Shown: positions 25,183 through 34,753, counted from the first letter of the stretch. The stretch: DNA of 54,505 nt from Clostridiales bacterium (GCA_004553715.1 SFKP01000002.1:1-54505); one strand, 5' to 3'. The notes: generated by a model not told the origin, from the letters alone. Made by a program: numbers and translations.

Positions 25183-25834
25183 TTAAATCTGCCTTGCTTT
25201 TACAATTAATCTTTTAAGATTCAAATTATTACAAGTAATTAATGTAATCTCTTTTTGACCAAATGTTTCTTGATTTAAACAAGAAGTATCGTTAGCGTCA
25301 GTTTCATATATACTATAAATATAATATGTGTTTTCAAAACCGGAGATTGTTTATAATTTTTATGCAATCTCCGATTTGTAATTTAAAAAGATTGCTAAAA
25401 AATCTGCCATCATCGTAGTTATGCCCAACAAGGCACATATTACCAACTAAATTAGGATTAGGCCCATAAAACTTACAAATGGAAATTTCTAAAAAATCAT
25501 CATCAGAATCTTCTAGAATATCATAATTTAAATTAATTTTATCTATTATAATTTTACCAATAATAGTAGTTTTCTTGCCATTTGACAAGGTAAATGAAAT
25601 ATCATCGTTATTATCAGTACTATATAATCTAATTATACTATAATTGCTTTCTATAATGCGCAAAGTATGATTGTTTTCTGCATGTAAATAAGAATTATAA
25701 ATTAATATTGAGACAATAATAATAAGACAAGCTGTAAATACTAAAAAATATTTCCACTTATGTTTTTTATATTCTTTTAAAAATAAAATCTGATTCATAA
25801 AAATAGTTTTCCACATAACTAAAAAAATAAACAA
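25183..25834 (-). CDS. Sortase (probable class D; one CGG +1 frameshift)
   Basis: The zero frame ends at 25334 (166 residues) and has only the catalytic His (LVGHNYDDGRFFSNLFKLQIGD). Skipping the C of the CGG at 25342-25340 extends the frame to 25183 and adds TLITCNN, with the catalytic Cys, and LKRLIVKAR, with the catalytic Arg. A complete sortase of up to 216 residues results. An N-terminal membrane anchor (YFLVFTACLIIIVSILIY) is present. Sortases join surface proteins to the wall or to pili; no substrate gene is nearby. The start is uncertain: TTG 25834, ATG 25816 or ATG 25798, none with a strong binding site. Confidence 0.82.
25340..25342 (-). other. CGG +1 frameshift site (sortase)
   Basis: On the minus strand AAT-CTC-[C]-GGT-TTT-GAA restores NNLGFENTYYIYSIYE. 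Without the shift the stop TGA follows one codon after CGG and both catalytic Cys and Arg are lost. Confidence 0.85.
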
Positions 25835-25846
25835 AATAATAGGTTA

Positions 25847-25946
25847 ATGTTCAGACCCAAATTTCCAAATTAGTAGCTACACGTGTCGGTTGCACTTTCC
25901 TTTTCGTGCTTTAGCCTAAGAAAAGAAAAAGTCCAATCGACAGCAA
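25847..25946 (+). repeat. Dispersed intergenic hairpin repeat, copy C
   Basis: Same orientation as copy A, full length, with several substitutions (CTACACG for CTCCACG; CCAATCGACA for the right arm). It lies upstream of the CofE-like gene's promoter. Confidence 0.85.
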
Positions 25947-26014
25947 GATGGAGCGGATTATATATTAATTAGTCTGAACTGTAACAATAATAGATTAATA
26001 AAGGTAAAAATGTA

Positions 26015-26043
26015 TTGACACTAAAGTAATAAATAAATATAAT
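26015..26043 (+). promoter_or_regulatory. Sigma-A type promoter
   Basis: Perfect TTGACA, 17 bases, perfect TATAAT, about 40 bases upstream of the CofE-like start. Confidence 0.8.
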
Positions 26044-26083
26044 GTAGATATTGAAAAAAATTAATTTTAAAAGGATGATTTTT

Positions 26084-26869
26084 ATGGAGTTTGTAAGTAA
26101 TGAAAATAAAAGTGTAGAAATATCAGTAAATGGCAGTGTATACAAAAGACATGCAATAAAAACACATTTTGTGCAGGTAGGAGAATCATATATAGATGTT
26201 ATACAAAAATATGTATCTCCAATTTATGAAGAAGGAGATATAATAAGTATAAGCGAGAAAATAATAGCTTTATGTCAAAAAAGAGTAGTAAGAAGAGAAG
26301 AAATAAAAGTTGGCTGGCTTGCAAAATTTTTATCAAAATTTGCTTCACATCCTAAAACAGGAATAGGGGTTGGTGAAGCCATAAAAATGCAATATGCAAT
26401 AAACAAAGTGGGAGCATTTAAATGTATATATGCTGCTATTGCAAGTGCTTTTACGAAGTTGTTTGGCAAAAGAGGAGTTTTTTATAAAATAGTAGGACAA
26501 GAAGTAAGCGGATTAGATGGATTTTACCCAGATGTATGGAAAGAATATGGAGATATTGGCATTGAAATGCCAGAAAATCCAAAAGCAGTTTGTAATGAAA
26601 TATATGAAAAGTTAGGCATTAAAGCAATGATAGTTGATGCAAATGATTTAGGACAGGAGCTTTTAGGATATTCAGATGTAATTACAGAATCAGAAGAAGA
26701 GTTATTAGGAATGATTAAAGACAATCCAGCCGGGCAAGGGAAACAAACAACACCAATTATATTAATTAGAAAAGCTAATGAAAATCAAACTGAAACAAAT
26801 GAAAAAGAGTTAGAAGAAAACGAGCCACAAGGAACAGAAAAAACAAATAATGAAAATATAGAAGAATAA
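26084..26869 (+). CDS. CofE-like (F420-0:gamma-glutamyl ligase family) protein
   Basis: A 261-residue protein resembling coenzyme F420:L-glutamate ligase: YKRHAIKTHFVQVGES, GDIISISEKIIALCQ, GVGEAIKMQYAINKVG, and later IVDANDLGQELLGYSD and KDNPAGQGKQTTPIILIR. Members outside F420 producers exist widely in Firmicutes and have no settled function. No other F420 gene is visible. The C terminus is a Glu/Asn-rich tail. The ATG at 26084 has AAAGGA well placed; an upstream TTG at 26051 is not needed. Confidence 0.75.
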   Translation: MEFVSNENKSVEISVNGSVYKRHAIKTHFVQVGESYIDVIQKYVSPIYEEGDIISISEKIIALCQKRVVRREEIKVGWLAKFLSKFASHPKTGIGVGEAIKMQYAINKVGAFKCIYAAIASAFTKLFGKRGVFYKIVGQEVSGLDGFYPDVWKEYGDIGIEMPENPKAVCNEIYEKLGIKAMIVDANDLGQELLGYSDVITESEEELLGMIKDNPAGQGKQTTPIILIRKANENQTETNEKELEENEPQGTEKTNNENIEE

Positions 26870-26933
26870 CACTACACAAATTAGAAAAAATGTGTTAAAA
26901 TATTTTAGAATAAAATTAAAGGAGGAATGAACT

Positions 26934-27662
26934 ATGTCAGGACATTCAAAATGGCATAATATTCAAGCAAAAAAGAATAAAGCAGATAGTGCAAGAGGGA
27001 AAATATTTACAAAATTAGGAAGAGAATTATTAATGGCAGTAAAACAAGGGGGGCCAGATCCTGCAGGTAATTCCAAATTAAAGGATGTTATTGCAAAATG
27101 TAAAGCAAATAATATGCCAAATGATACAATAAATAGTGCAATCAAAAGAGCTGCTGGAGCAGGCAATAATGAAAGTTATGAAGAAGTAACTTATGAAGGA
27201 TATGGACCAAATGGAGTTGCAATTATTGTAAATGCTTCTACAGACAATAGAAATAGAACAGCTGCAGATGTAAGGCATATCTTCGATAAATTTGGCGGAA
27301 ATCTTGGTACAACAGGTTGTGTATCATATATGTTTGAGAAAAAGGGCGTAATTGTAATAGAAAAAGAAAGCACAAATTTATCAGAAGATGATTTAATGCT
27401 AATTGCATTAGATAATGGAGCAGATAATTTAGAATCTGAAGAAGATTATTATGAAATTACATGTGCTCCAGCTGAATTTTCACATTTAAGAGAAAGCTTG
27501 GAAAATGAAGGCTTAACTTTTGTTGAAGCTGATGTACAACTAGTTCCAAATACATATGTTAAATTAGACGAAAATGGACAAAGAAAAATGGAATTAATAA
27601 TTGAAAAACTAGATGAATTAGATGATGTTATAGAAATATTCCATAACTGGGATGAAGAATAA
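26934..27662 (+). CDS. yebC: YebC/PmpR family protein (TACO1 family)
   Basis: A 242-residue protein beginning with the near-invariant SGHSKWHNIQAKKNKADSARG, followed by IFTKLGRELLMAVKQGG and the three-domain YebC fold (NVRTAADVRHIF-like segment DNRNRTAADVRHIFDKFGG). Homologs are described both as transcription regulators and as ribosome-associated factors that relieve stalling at proline-rich stretches. A strong AAAGGAGG precedes the ATG. Confidence 0.96.
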   Translation: MSGHSKWHNIQAKKNKADSARGKIFTKLGRELLMAVKQGGPDPAGNSKLKDVIAKCKANNMPNDTINSAIKRAAGAGNNESYEEVTYEGYGPNGVAIIVNASTDNRNRTAADVRHIFDKFGGNLGTTGCVSYMFEKKGVIVIEKESTNLSEDDLMLIALDNGADNLESEEDYYEITCAPAEFSHLRESLENEGLTFVEADVQLVPNTYVKLDENGQRKMELIIEKLDELDDVIEIFHNWDEE

Positions 27663-27682
27663 GTTAGGGAGCGATTTATAAA

Positions 27683-28330
27683 ATGATACTAAAGAGAATT
27701 AAAGTAAATGTAGGAAACATTTTAGGAGTAAACTGTTATATAGTGCAAGATGAAGAAACAAAAGAAACTATGGTAATCGATCCAGGAGGTTCAGTAAATA
27801 AAATAACTGATATGCTAGATGCCTTACAAGCAAAAGTAAAATATATACTTTTGACCCATTGCCATGGTGACCATATTGGTGGAGTAAATGAATTAAAATC
27901 AAAAACAGGTGGAACAGTATTAATACACAGATTTGATGAAAAAGGTTTAAATGATCCAGAAATTAGTTTAACAAGTCATATAGGAATTCAAAGAATTGAT
28001 ATAGAAGATAAATCAAGACTAAATGAAGGCGATTTAATTCATGTAGGAAATTTAGAATTTAAAATTATTCATACACCAGGACATACTGTAGGCAGTATAT
28101 GCATATATTGTGAAGAAGAGAAAATGCTATTTTCTGGTGATACAATGTTTAAAGGTTCATGGGGAAGAACAGATTTGCCAACAAGTAATTTCGAAGATAT
28201 TATAAATTCAATTACAAACAAATTAATGATTTTACCAGAAGATGTTATAGTTTACCCAGGTCATGGTAGACCAACAAGAATAGTAGATGAAGAACCTATA
28301 TACTTAGAATTAAAAGCACAAAATTATTAG
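27683..28330 (+). CDS. Metallo-beta-lactamase fold hydrolase (glyoxalase II-like)
   Basis: A 215-residue cytosolic hydrolase with THCHGDH at residues 58-64, HTPGHTVGSICIY supplying another His, FSGDTMFKGSWGRTDLPTS and a terminal VYPGHGRPT. This is the common YcbL/GloB-like subgroup, which hydrolyses thioesters; the real substrate is not known. It starts 20 bases after yebC. Confidence 0.88.
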   Translation: MILKRIKVNVGNILGVNCYIVQDEETKETMVIDPGGSVNKITDMLDALQAKVKYILLTHCHGDHIGGVNELKSKTGGTVLIHRFDEKGLNDPEISLTSHIGIQRIDIEDKSRLNEGDLIHVGNLEFKIIHTPGHTVGSICIYCEEEKMLFSGDTMFKGSWGRTDLPTSNFEDIINSITNKLMILPEDVIVYPGHGRPTRIVDEEPIYLELKAQNY

Positions 28331-28353
28331 AACGAAAGGAAAGTGGAATTTAA

Positions 28354-29664
28354 ATGGAAAAAGTACAGCCAAAGACTTTGCCAGGTTTTATGGAACTACT
28401 ACCAGAAGAACAAATAGTATTTAATCAGATGAAAGAAACAATACAAAAAACATACGAAAAATACGGATTTTTACCAATAGATACACCAGTTATTGAAGCT
28501 TCTGAAGTCTTATTGGCAAAAGCAGGTGGAGAAACCGAAAAGCAAATATACAATTTTAAAAAAGGTGAAAATGATTTAACTTTAAGATTTGACTTAACTG
28601 TACCACTTGCAAAATATGTTGCAGAGCATTATAACCAATTAACTTTTCCATTCAAAAGATATCAAATTGGTAAGGTATATAGAGGGGAAAGACCACAAAG
28701 AGGAAGATATAGAGAATTTTATCAATGCGATATTGATGTTATTGGAGATGGAGAATTAAGTTTATTTTTTGATGCAGAAATGCCAATGGTAATTTATAAT
28801 ACGTTTAAAGCTCTTGGATTAGATGAATTTTGCATATTTATAAATAATAGAAAAATTCTAGAAGGCTTGTTTAAAAGCATTAATGCTGAAAATCAAAAAA
28901 TAGAAATAATGAGAATTATAGATAAACTAGAGAAAATCGGAGAAGAAAATACTAGAAAAGAGCTTAAAACTTTAGGATTAAATAATGAAAGCATAAATAC
29001 GATAATTAACTTTATTAATATAAATGGAAATCCATTAGAAATATTAGAAAAATTAGAAAATATTGGTATTGATAATCCAGAATTTAATTTAGGAAAAGAA
29101 GAGTTAAAAAAAGTAATTCAATTTCTAAAAGCTTTTGGAATATCAGATAAATATTTTGCAATAGATTTAAAAATTGCAAGAGGATTAGATTATTATACAG
29201 GAACAGTATATGAAACATTTATAGATGGACATAGAGATATGGGAAGTATTTGCTCTGGTGGAAGATATAATAACTTATCAGATTTTTATACTGATAAAAA
29301 AATGCCAGGAGTAGGAATTTCAATAGGACTTTCAAGATTATATTTTGTACTAAATGAATTAAATTTAATAAAAGTAGAAAATAAATCTATTTCAAAAGTA
29401 ATTGTTATTCCAATGACAGAAAATTTTTCATATTCAATAAAAGTAGCGAATATATTAAGAGAAAACGGAATAAATACAGAACTATATTGTGAAAATAAAA
29501 AAATAAAAGCAAAATTTAAATATGCTGACAAATTAAAAGTTCCATATGCCATAATTATCGGAGAAGATGAAATAAAAACTGAAAAGCTAGCTTTTAAAAA
29601 TATGGAAACAGGAGAGCAAGATAGTTTTACAATAGATGAGATATTGACTTTACTAAAAAATTAA
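28354..29664 (+). CDS. hisS: Histidyl-tRNA synthetase
   Basis: A 436-residue class II synthetase. Motif 2 reads FKRYQIGKVYRGERPQRGRYREFYQCD, and the histidine-binding motifs LKIARGLDYYTGTVYE (about residue 272) and GGRYNNL are present; a C-terminal anticodon-binding domain starts near residue 345. The promoter of rnpB lies inside its 3' end. Confidence 0.97.
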   Translation: MEKVQPKTLPGFMELLPEEQIVFNQMKETIQKTYEKYGFLPIDTPVIEASEVLLAKAGGETEKQIYNFKKGENDLTLRFDLTVPLAKYVAEHYNQLTFPFKRYQIGKVYRGERPQRGRYREFYQCDIDVIGDGELSLFFDAEMPMVIYNTFKALGLDEFCIFINNRKILEGLFKSINAENQKIEIMRIIDKLEKIGEENTRKELKTLGLNNESINTIINFININGNPLEILEKLENIGIDNPEFNLGKEELKKVIQFLKAFGISDKYFAIDLKIARGLDYYTGTVYETFIDGHRDMGSICSGGRYNNLSDFYTDKKMPGVGISIGLSRLYFVLNELNLIKVENKSISKVIVIPMTENFSYSIKVANILRENGINTELYCENKKIKAKFKYADKLKVPYAIIIGEDEIKTEKLAFKNMETGEQDSFTIDEILTLLKN

Positions 29665-29672
29665 TATAAAAT
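29644..29672 (+). promoter_or_regulatory. Promoter of rnpB
   Basis: TTGACT, 17 bases, TAAAAT. It overlaps the last codons of hisS and would start transcription at about 29679, right at the 5' end of the RNase P RNA. Confidence 0.75.
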
Positions 29673-29680
29673 AAAATATA

Positions 29681-30027
29681 GAGCATATCAGATAGTCGCG
29701 TGTAAAACTCGCAAGGGTCTACATGAGGAAAGTCCGGGCTCCATAGAGCAATGATGCTGGATAACGTCCAGTGAGGGAAACCTTAAGGAAAGTGCAACAG
29801 AAAATAAACGCCTTTGTTATACAAAGGTAAGTGTGAAAAGGTGAGGTAAGAGCTCACCGCCAAACTGGTGACAGTTTGGGTCAATGTAAACCCCATCTGG
29901 AGCAACACCTAATAAAGAAGGCTAAGGCTGCTCGCCATCTTCTTGAATTGGTGGCTTGAGGCATATAGTAATATATGTCCTAGATAAATGACTGTCTAAT
30001 ACAGAACCCGGCTTATAGATATGCTTT
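29681..30027 (+). ncRNA. rnpB: RNase P RNA
   Basis: Conserved elements in order: GAGGAAAGTCCGGGCTCC (CR-I), GAGGGAAACC-like segment, GGTGAGGTAAGAGCTCACC hairpin, CAATGTAAACCCCATCTGGAG, and AGAACCCGGCTTA near the 3' end. The ends pair as P1 (AGCATATC at 29682 with GATATGCT at 30018). It forms the catalytic RNA that matures the 5' ends of tRNAs. Confidence 0.95.
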
Positions 30028-30060
30028 TAAAATTTAATGTAATATTTTTATTTAGAAACT

Positions 30061-30100
30061 AAAAAAGTAAATATTTTTATAAAAGATGTTTACTTTTTTT
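30061..30100 (+). terminator. Terminator after rnpB
   Basis: AAAAAAGTAAA / TTTACTTTTTTT hairpin ending in a T run, 35 bases after the RNA. Confidence 0.7.
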
Positions 30101-30163
30101 AAATATTTAGATACAATACATGTGATGTAGATGTAAAAAATAAAATTTTATAGGAGGAAACAA

Positions 30164-31456
30164 ATGAAGATATTGATGTTAACATGGGAATATCCACCAA
30201 GAATAGTAGGTGGTATTGCAAGAGTAGTACATGATTTATCAAAAAGATTAATAAAAGATGGACACGATGTGTATGTTGTAACATATAAAGAAGGAGACGT
30301 TCCATATTATGAAAATGATAAAGGAGTTCATGTATACAGAGTAGATAACTTCATGATAAATCCTAATAATTTTACAGATTGGATAATGCAACTTAATTTC
30401 AATTTGGTTTCAAAAGCAAGCCAAATCATAGAAAAAGAAGGAAAGTTTGATGTTATTCATGCACATGATTGGTTAGTTGCATATGCTGCAAAAACATTAA
30501 AAGAATCCTTTGGAATTCCTCTTGTTTCAACAATACATGCAACAGAGGCTGGTAGAAATAGTGGAATACATAATGAAGTACAAAGATATGTTAATGACAC
30601 AGAATGGCTACTTACATATGAATCTTCAGAAGTAATTGTAAATAGCAAATATATGAAAAATGAATTACAAAGACTATTTGGACTTCCATTTGAGAAAATC
30701 AATGTAATATCTAATGGAATAAATACAACAGCTTATACAGGAATAGATAAAGATTATGATTTTAGAAGACAATATGCTTTAGATAATGAAAAGATTATCT
30801 TATTTATGGGAAGACTAGTATATGAAAAGGGAGTTCAACATTTAATTTCAGCAATGCCAAAAATTTTAAGAGGGTATCATGATGCAAAACTTGTAATTGC
30901 AGGTAAAGGTGGAATGATTGATGACTTGAAAGCTCAAGTAGAATATATGGGACTTTCAAATAAAGTTTGTTTTGCAGGATATCTAAATGCAAAACAAGTT
31001 TCAAAAATGTATAAATGTGCAGATGTAGCAGTGTTTCCAAGTACCTATGAACCATTTGGAATAGTAGCGTTAGAAGCAATGCTTGCAGGTGTTCCAACAG
31101 TTGTGTCAGATGTAGGTGGACTAAACGAAATAGTAGAACATGGTGTAGATGGAATGAAGAGTTATGCTGGAAATCCAAATTCAATAGCAGATTCAATACT
31201 AGAATTATTATTAAAACCAGAGCTTTGTGATATGGTAACAAAAAAAGCAAAACAAAAAGTAAAAAATGAATTTAACTGGGCAAAAATAGCTCAAGATACA
31301 CATTTTACATATCAAAAAGCAATATGTGAGACAATGGCAGAAAGACAACAAAAGCAAATAAAACAAGAATTTGCAAACAAAACAATAAAAGCAGGTCAAG
31401 GAGAAGCAGAAATTGCAAAACTAATTAAATTCAATAAAAGACAGGCATATGCGTAA
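30164..31456 (+). CDS. GT4-type glycosyltransferase (glycogen synthase-like)
   Basis: A 430-residue GT-B fold enzyme. The N-terminal domain has LTWEYPPRIVGGIARVVHDLS, with the nucleotide-sugar-binding glycines, and VIHAHDWLVAYAA. The C-terminal domain has LFMGRLVYEKGVQHLI and FPSTYEPFGIVALEAMLAG, the donor-binding E-x7-E. It most resembles the ADP/UDP-glucose glycogen synthases of the GT4 family, but acceptor and donor cannot be fixed. It is followed 12 bases later by the ylbF-like gene. Confidence 0.88.
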   Translation: MKILMLTWEYPPRIVGGIARVVHDLSKRLIKDGHDVYVVTYKEGDVPYYENDKGVHVYRVDNFMINPNNFTDWIMQLNFNLVSKASQIIEKEGKFDVIHAHDWLVAYAAKTLKESFGIPLVSTIHATEAGRNSGIHNEVQRYVNDTEWLLTYESSEVIVNSKYMKNELQRLFGLPFEKINVISNGINTTAYTGIDKDYDFRRQYALDNEKIILFMGRLVYEKGVQHLISAMPKILRGYHDAKLVIAGKGGMIDDLKAQVEYMGLSNKVCFAGYLNAKQVSKMYKCADVAVFPSTYEPFGIVALEAMLAGVPTVVSDVGGLNEIVEHGVDGMKSYAGNPNSIADSILELLLKPELCDMVTKKAKQKVKNEFNWAKIAQDTHFTYQKAICETMAERQQKQIKQEFANKTIKAGQGEAEIAKLIKFNKRQAYA

Positions 31457-31468
31457 GGAGGAATTTTT

Positions 31469-31801
31469 ATGTATGTATATGATGAAGCAAATAATCTTGC
31501 AAAAGCAATACAAGAAAGCAAAGAATACTTAGAATATAAAAAAGCAAAAGAAAGTTTAAACCAAAATTTAGAATTAAAACAAAAAATAGATGAATTCGAA
31601 AAAATAAGATATGAAGTACAAGTAATGGCATTCCAAGGAGACAAAGAGTCAGAAGAAAAAACATTAAAATTACAAGAAATGTATAATATGCTTGTTCAAG
31701 ATGCAAAAATAAAAGAATACTTCGACATTGAGGTAAGATTTAATATAATGCTTGCAGATGTAAATAAAATAATAAGCGAATCAGTAAAAGACTTATTATA
31801 A
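31469..31801 (+). CDS. YlbF/YmcA family small helical protein
   Basis: A 110-residue, almost wholly helical protein: VYDEANNLAKAIQESKEYLEYK at the start, a Lys/Glu/Gln-rich coiled coil in the middle, and ADVNKIISESVKDLL at the end. The YlbF/YmcA family in Bacillus forms a complex that modulates RNase Y. Whether this copy does the same is inferred. Confidence 0.8.
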   Translation: MYVYDEANNLAKAIQESKEYLEYKKAKESLNQNLELKQKIDEFEKIRYEVQVMAFQGDKESEEKTLKLQEMYNMLVQDAKIKEYFDIEVRFNIMLADVNKIISESVKDLL

Positions 31802-31892
31802 TTGGACATTTTCTTTTCTTAGGCTAAAGCACGAAAAGAAAAGTGCAACCGACACGTGGAGCTACTAATTTGAAAATTTGGGTCTGAACATT
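31802..31892 (-). repeat. Dispersed intergenic hairpin repeat, copy D
   Basis: Inverted copy starting one base after the ylbF-like stop: TTGGACATTTTC, TTAGGCTAAAGCACG, the CAACCGACACGTGG block, ending GGTCTGAACATT. It lacks only the outermost arm. Confidence 0.85.
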
Positions 31893-31907
31893 AACAAAAA
31901 ATATTAA

Positions 31908-31943
31908 AAAAAATCGTATAATGTTTGCATTATACGATTTTTT
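31908..31943 (+). terminator. Bidirectional-looking terminator
   Basis: AAAAAATCGTATAAT pairs perfectly with ATTATACGATTTTTT around a 6-base loop. Confidence 0.8.
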
Positions 31944-31993
31944 GATATATAATAATACAGAAAATTTAAAAAATATAGAAAAGAGGTTTTTTT

Positions 31994-34615
31994 ATGGGCA
32001 AAAAGTATGTTTACCTTTTTAAAGAAGGAAATGCTAATATGCGTGAATTATTAGGAGGTAAAGGCGCAAACTTAGCAGAAATGACTAATTTAGGATTACC
32101 AATTCCACAAGGATTTACTATTACTACAGAAGCATGTACAAAATATTATGATGATGGAGAAATGGTAAATAAAGAAATTGAAGAAGAAATTTTCACAGCT
32201 TTAACTAAATTAGAAGAAATAACAGGAAAAAAATTAGGAGATGTAGAAAATCCACTACTAGTATCTGTACGTTCAGGAGCTAGAGCATCTATGCCAGGAA
32301 TGATGGATACAATACTAAATTTAGGATTAAATGACAAAGTATTAGAAGGAATAGTAGCAAAAAATGAAAGATTTGCTTACGACAGCTACAGAAGATTTAT
32401 ACAAATGTTCTCAGATGTTGTTATGGAAATACCAAAGCCATTATTCGAAGCAGCTTTAGATGAAGCAAAAGAAGCTAAAGGTGTTAAATTAGATACAGAA
32501 CTTACAGCAGAAGATTTAAAAAATGTTGTTGCAAAATTTAAAGCTATATATAAAGAACAAAAAGGTGAAGAATTCCCACAAGATTCAAGAGTTCAATTAT
32601 TAGAAGCTGTAAAAGCGGTATTTAGAAGCTGGAACAATCCAAGAGCTATCACATATAGAAGATTAAATGATATACCAGGAGATTGGGGAACAGCAGTTAA
32701 CGTACAAGAAATGGTATTCGGAAATATGGGAGACGACTGTGGTACAGGTGTTGCATTTACTCGTAACCCAGCTACAGGAGAAAATAAAATATTTGGTGAA
32801 TATTTAATGAACGCACAAGGTGAAGATGTCGTTGCAGGTATTAGAACACCACAAAGCATTGAAACTTTAAAAGAAGTAAATACAAAAGCATATGAAGATT
32901 TTATCAAATATGCAAACTTACTAGAAAAACATTATAAAGATATGCAAGATATGGAATTTACAATTGAAAGAGGAAAATTATTCTTCTTACAAACAAGAAA
33001 TGGTAAAAGAACAGCAAATGCTGCATTACAAATAGCAGTGGACCTTGTAAAAGAAGGAATGATTACAGAAAAAGAAGCAGTTCTAAGAGTAGAACCATCA
33101 CAATTAGACCAACTATTACATCCAAACTTTGACCAAGCTAAATTAAAAGAAGCAAAAATAGTTGCAAAAGGTTTAGCAGCATCTCCAGGAGCAGCAACAG
33201 GAAAAGTAGTATTTACTGCAGAAAGAGCTGTAGAATTACATGAAGCAGGAGAAAAAGATTTAATATTAGTAAGACTTGAAACATCTCCAGAAGATATAGA
33301 TGGTATGAATGTATGCCATGGAGTATTAACAGTTCGTGGAGGTATGACATCACATGCTGCAGTTGTTGCGCGTGGTATGGGTACATGCTGTGTTGCAGGT
33401 TGCGGAGAGATAATTGTAAATGAAAATGAAAAATATTTTACATTACCAGATGGAAGAAAAGTAACAGAAGGTGAATATATTTCATTAGATGGTTCAACAG
33501 GAAATGTATATGGAGAAAAAATAGAAACAGTTCCAGCATCAGTTTCAGGAAATTTTGCTACAATAATGGGATGGGCAGATAAATATAGAAGATTAAGAGT
33601 AAGAACAAATGCAGATACACCAAGAGATGCAAAACAAGCACTTGACTTTGGAGCGGAAGGTATAGGATTATGTAGAACAGAGCATATGTTCTTTGCACCA
33701 GACAGAATTGCAGCAATTAGAGAAATGATAGTTTCTAAAACAGTAGAACAAAGAAAGAAAGCTTTAGCAAAAATACTTCCAATGCAAAGAGGAGATTTTG
33801 AAGAATTATATAGAACAATGAAAGGATATCCTGTAACAATAAGATTCTTAGATCCACCTTTACATGAATTCGTTCCACACGAAGATGAAGATATAAGAGC
33901 ATTAGCAAAAGAAATGGGATTAACATTTGAAGAATTAAAATCTGTTGTAGAAGGATTACATGAATTCAACCCTATGATGGGACATCGTGGATGTCGTTTA
34001 GCTGTAACATATCCTGAAATTGCAGAAATGCAAACAAGAGCAGTTATAGAAGCAGCAATCCAAGTAAACAAAGAAGGATTAAATGTAGAACCAGAAATAA
34101 TGATTCCATTAGTTGGAGAAGTTAAAGAATTAAAATATGTAAAAGACATAGTTACAACAACAGCAGATGCTATAATTAAAGAAGCTGGAGTTAGCTTAAA
34201 ATATTTAGTAGGTACAATGATAGAAATACCAAGAGCCGCATTAACTGCAGATGAAATAGCAAAAGAAGCTGAATTCTTCTCATTTGGAACAAACGATTTA
34301 ACACAAATGACATTTGGATTTAGCCGTGATGATGCAGGAAAATTCTTAGGAGATTATTATTCAAAGAAAATATATGAATCAGATCCATTTGCTAAATTAG
34401 ACCAAACAGGTGTTGGAAAATTAGTACAAATGGCAGCAAAATTAGGAAGAGAAACAAGACCAGACCTTCACTTAGGAATATGTGGAGAACATGGTGGGAA
34501 CCCAGCTTCTGTAGAATTCTGTCATAAAATAGGACTAGACTATGTATCATGCTCACCATACAGAGTTCCAATTGCAAGATTAGCAGCAGCACAAGCAGCA
34601 ATCAAAAACAGCTAA
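31994..34615 (+). CDS. ppdK: Pyruvate, phosphate dikinase
   Basis: An 873-residue enzyme interconverting pyruvate + ATP + Pi with PEP + AMP + PPi. The nucleotide-binding domain starts LLGGKGANLAEMTNLGLPIP; the swivelling His domain has GGMTSHAAVVARGMGTCC with the catalytic His near residue 454; the PEP domain has SFGTNDLTQMTFGFSRDD and the catalytic Cys in GICGEHGGNP. Full length. In anaerobes it commonly runs in the glycolytic direction with PPi. Its codons look more conserved and GC-richer than neighbours, as for a highly expressed gene. Confidence 0.98.
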   Translation: MGKKYVYLFKEGNANMRELLGGKGANLAEMTNLGLPIPQGFTITTEACTKYYDDGEMVNKEIEEEIFTALTKLEEITGKKLGDVENPLLVSVRSGARASMPGMMDTILNLGLNDKVLEGIVAKNERFAYDSYRRFIQMFSDVVMEIPKPLFEAALDEAKEAKGVKLDTELTAEDLKNVVAKFKAIYKEQKGEEFPQDSRVQLLEAVKAVFRSWNNPRAITYRRLNDIPGDWGTAVNVQEMVFGNMGDDCGTGVAFTRNPATGENKIFGEYLMNAQGEDVVAGIRTPQSIETLKEVNTKAYEDFIKYANLLEKHYKDMQDMEFTIERGKLFFLQTRNGKRTANAALQIAVDLVKEGMITEKEAVLRVEPSQLDQLLHPNFDQAKLKEAKIVAKGLAASPGAATGKVVFTAERAVELHEAGEKDLILVRLETSPEDIDGMNVCHGVLTVRGGMTSHAAVVARGMGTCCVAGCGEIIVNENEKYFTLPDGRKVTEGEYISLDGSTGNVYGEKIETVPASVSGNFATIMGWADKYRRLRVRTNADTPRDAKQALDFGAEGIGLCRTEHMFFAPDRIAAIREMIVSKTVEQRKKALAKILPMQRGDFEELYRTMKGYPVTIRFLDPPLHEFVPHEDEDIRALAKEMGLTFEELKSVVEGLHEFNPMMGHRGCRLAVTYPEIAEMQTRAVIEAAIQVNKEGLNVEPEIMIPLVGEVKELKYVKDIVTTTADAIIKEAGVSLKYLVGTMIEIPRAALTADEIAKEAEFFSFGTNDLTQMTFGFSRDDAGKFLGDYYSKKIYESDPFAKLDQTGVGKLVQMAAKLGRETRPDLHLGICGEHGGNPASVEFCHKIGLDYVSCSPYRVPIARLAAAQAAIKNS

Positions 34616-34637
34616 TTAAAAAAATATAAAGAAAAAC

Positions 34638-34716
34638 AAAATGATCGGTAATTTATGAATTATTAGATAAAAGTAATACTATTAACTAATAACATTGATA
34701 CCGGTCATTTTTTTTC
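34638..34716 (+). terminator. Terminator after ppdK
   Basis: AAAATGATCGGTA pairs with TACCGGTCATTTT around a partly structured AT-rich interior, followed by a T run. Confidence 0.75.
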
Positions 34717-34724
34717 ATTTTATA

Positions 34725-34753
34725 TTGACAGAAAAATCATAAATTTATATAAT
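34725..34753 (+). promoter_or_regulatory. Promoter of polC
   Basis: TTGACA, 17 bases, TATAAT, about 78 bases before the polC ATG. Confidence 0.8.

Noticed and set aside
32932..34149. 405-residue open frame on the minus strand
   Set aside because: It lies wholly inside ppdK in antisense, has no binding site or recognisable domain, and results from the low frequency of stop complements in that gene.
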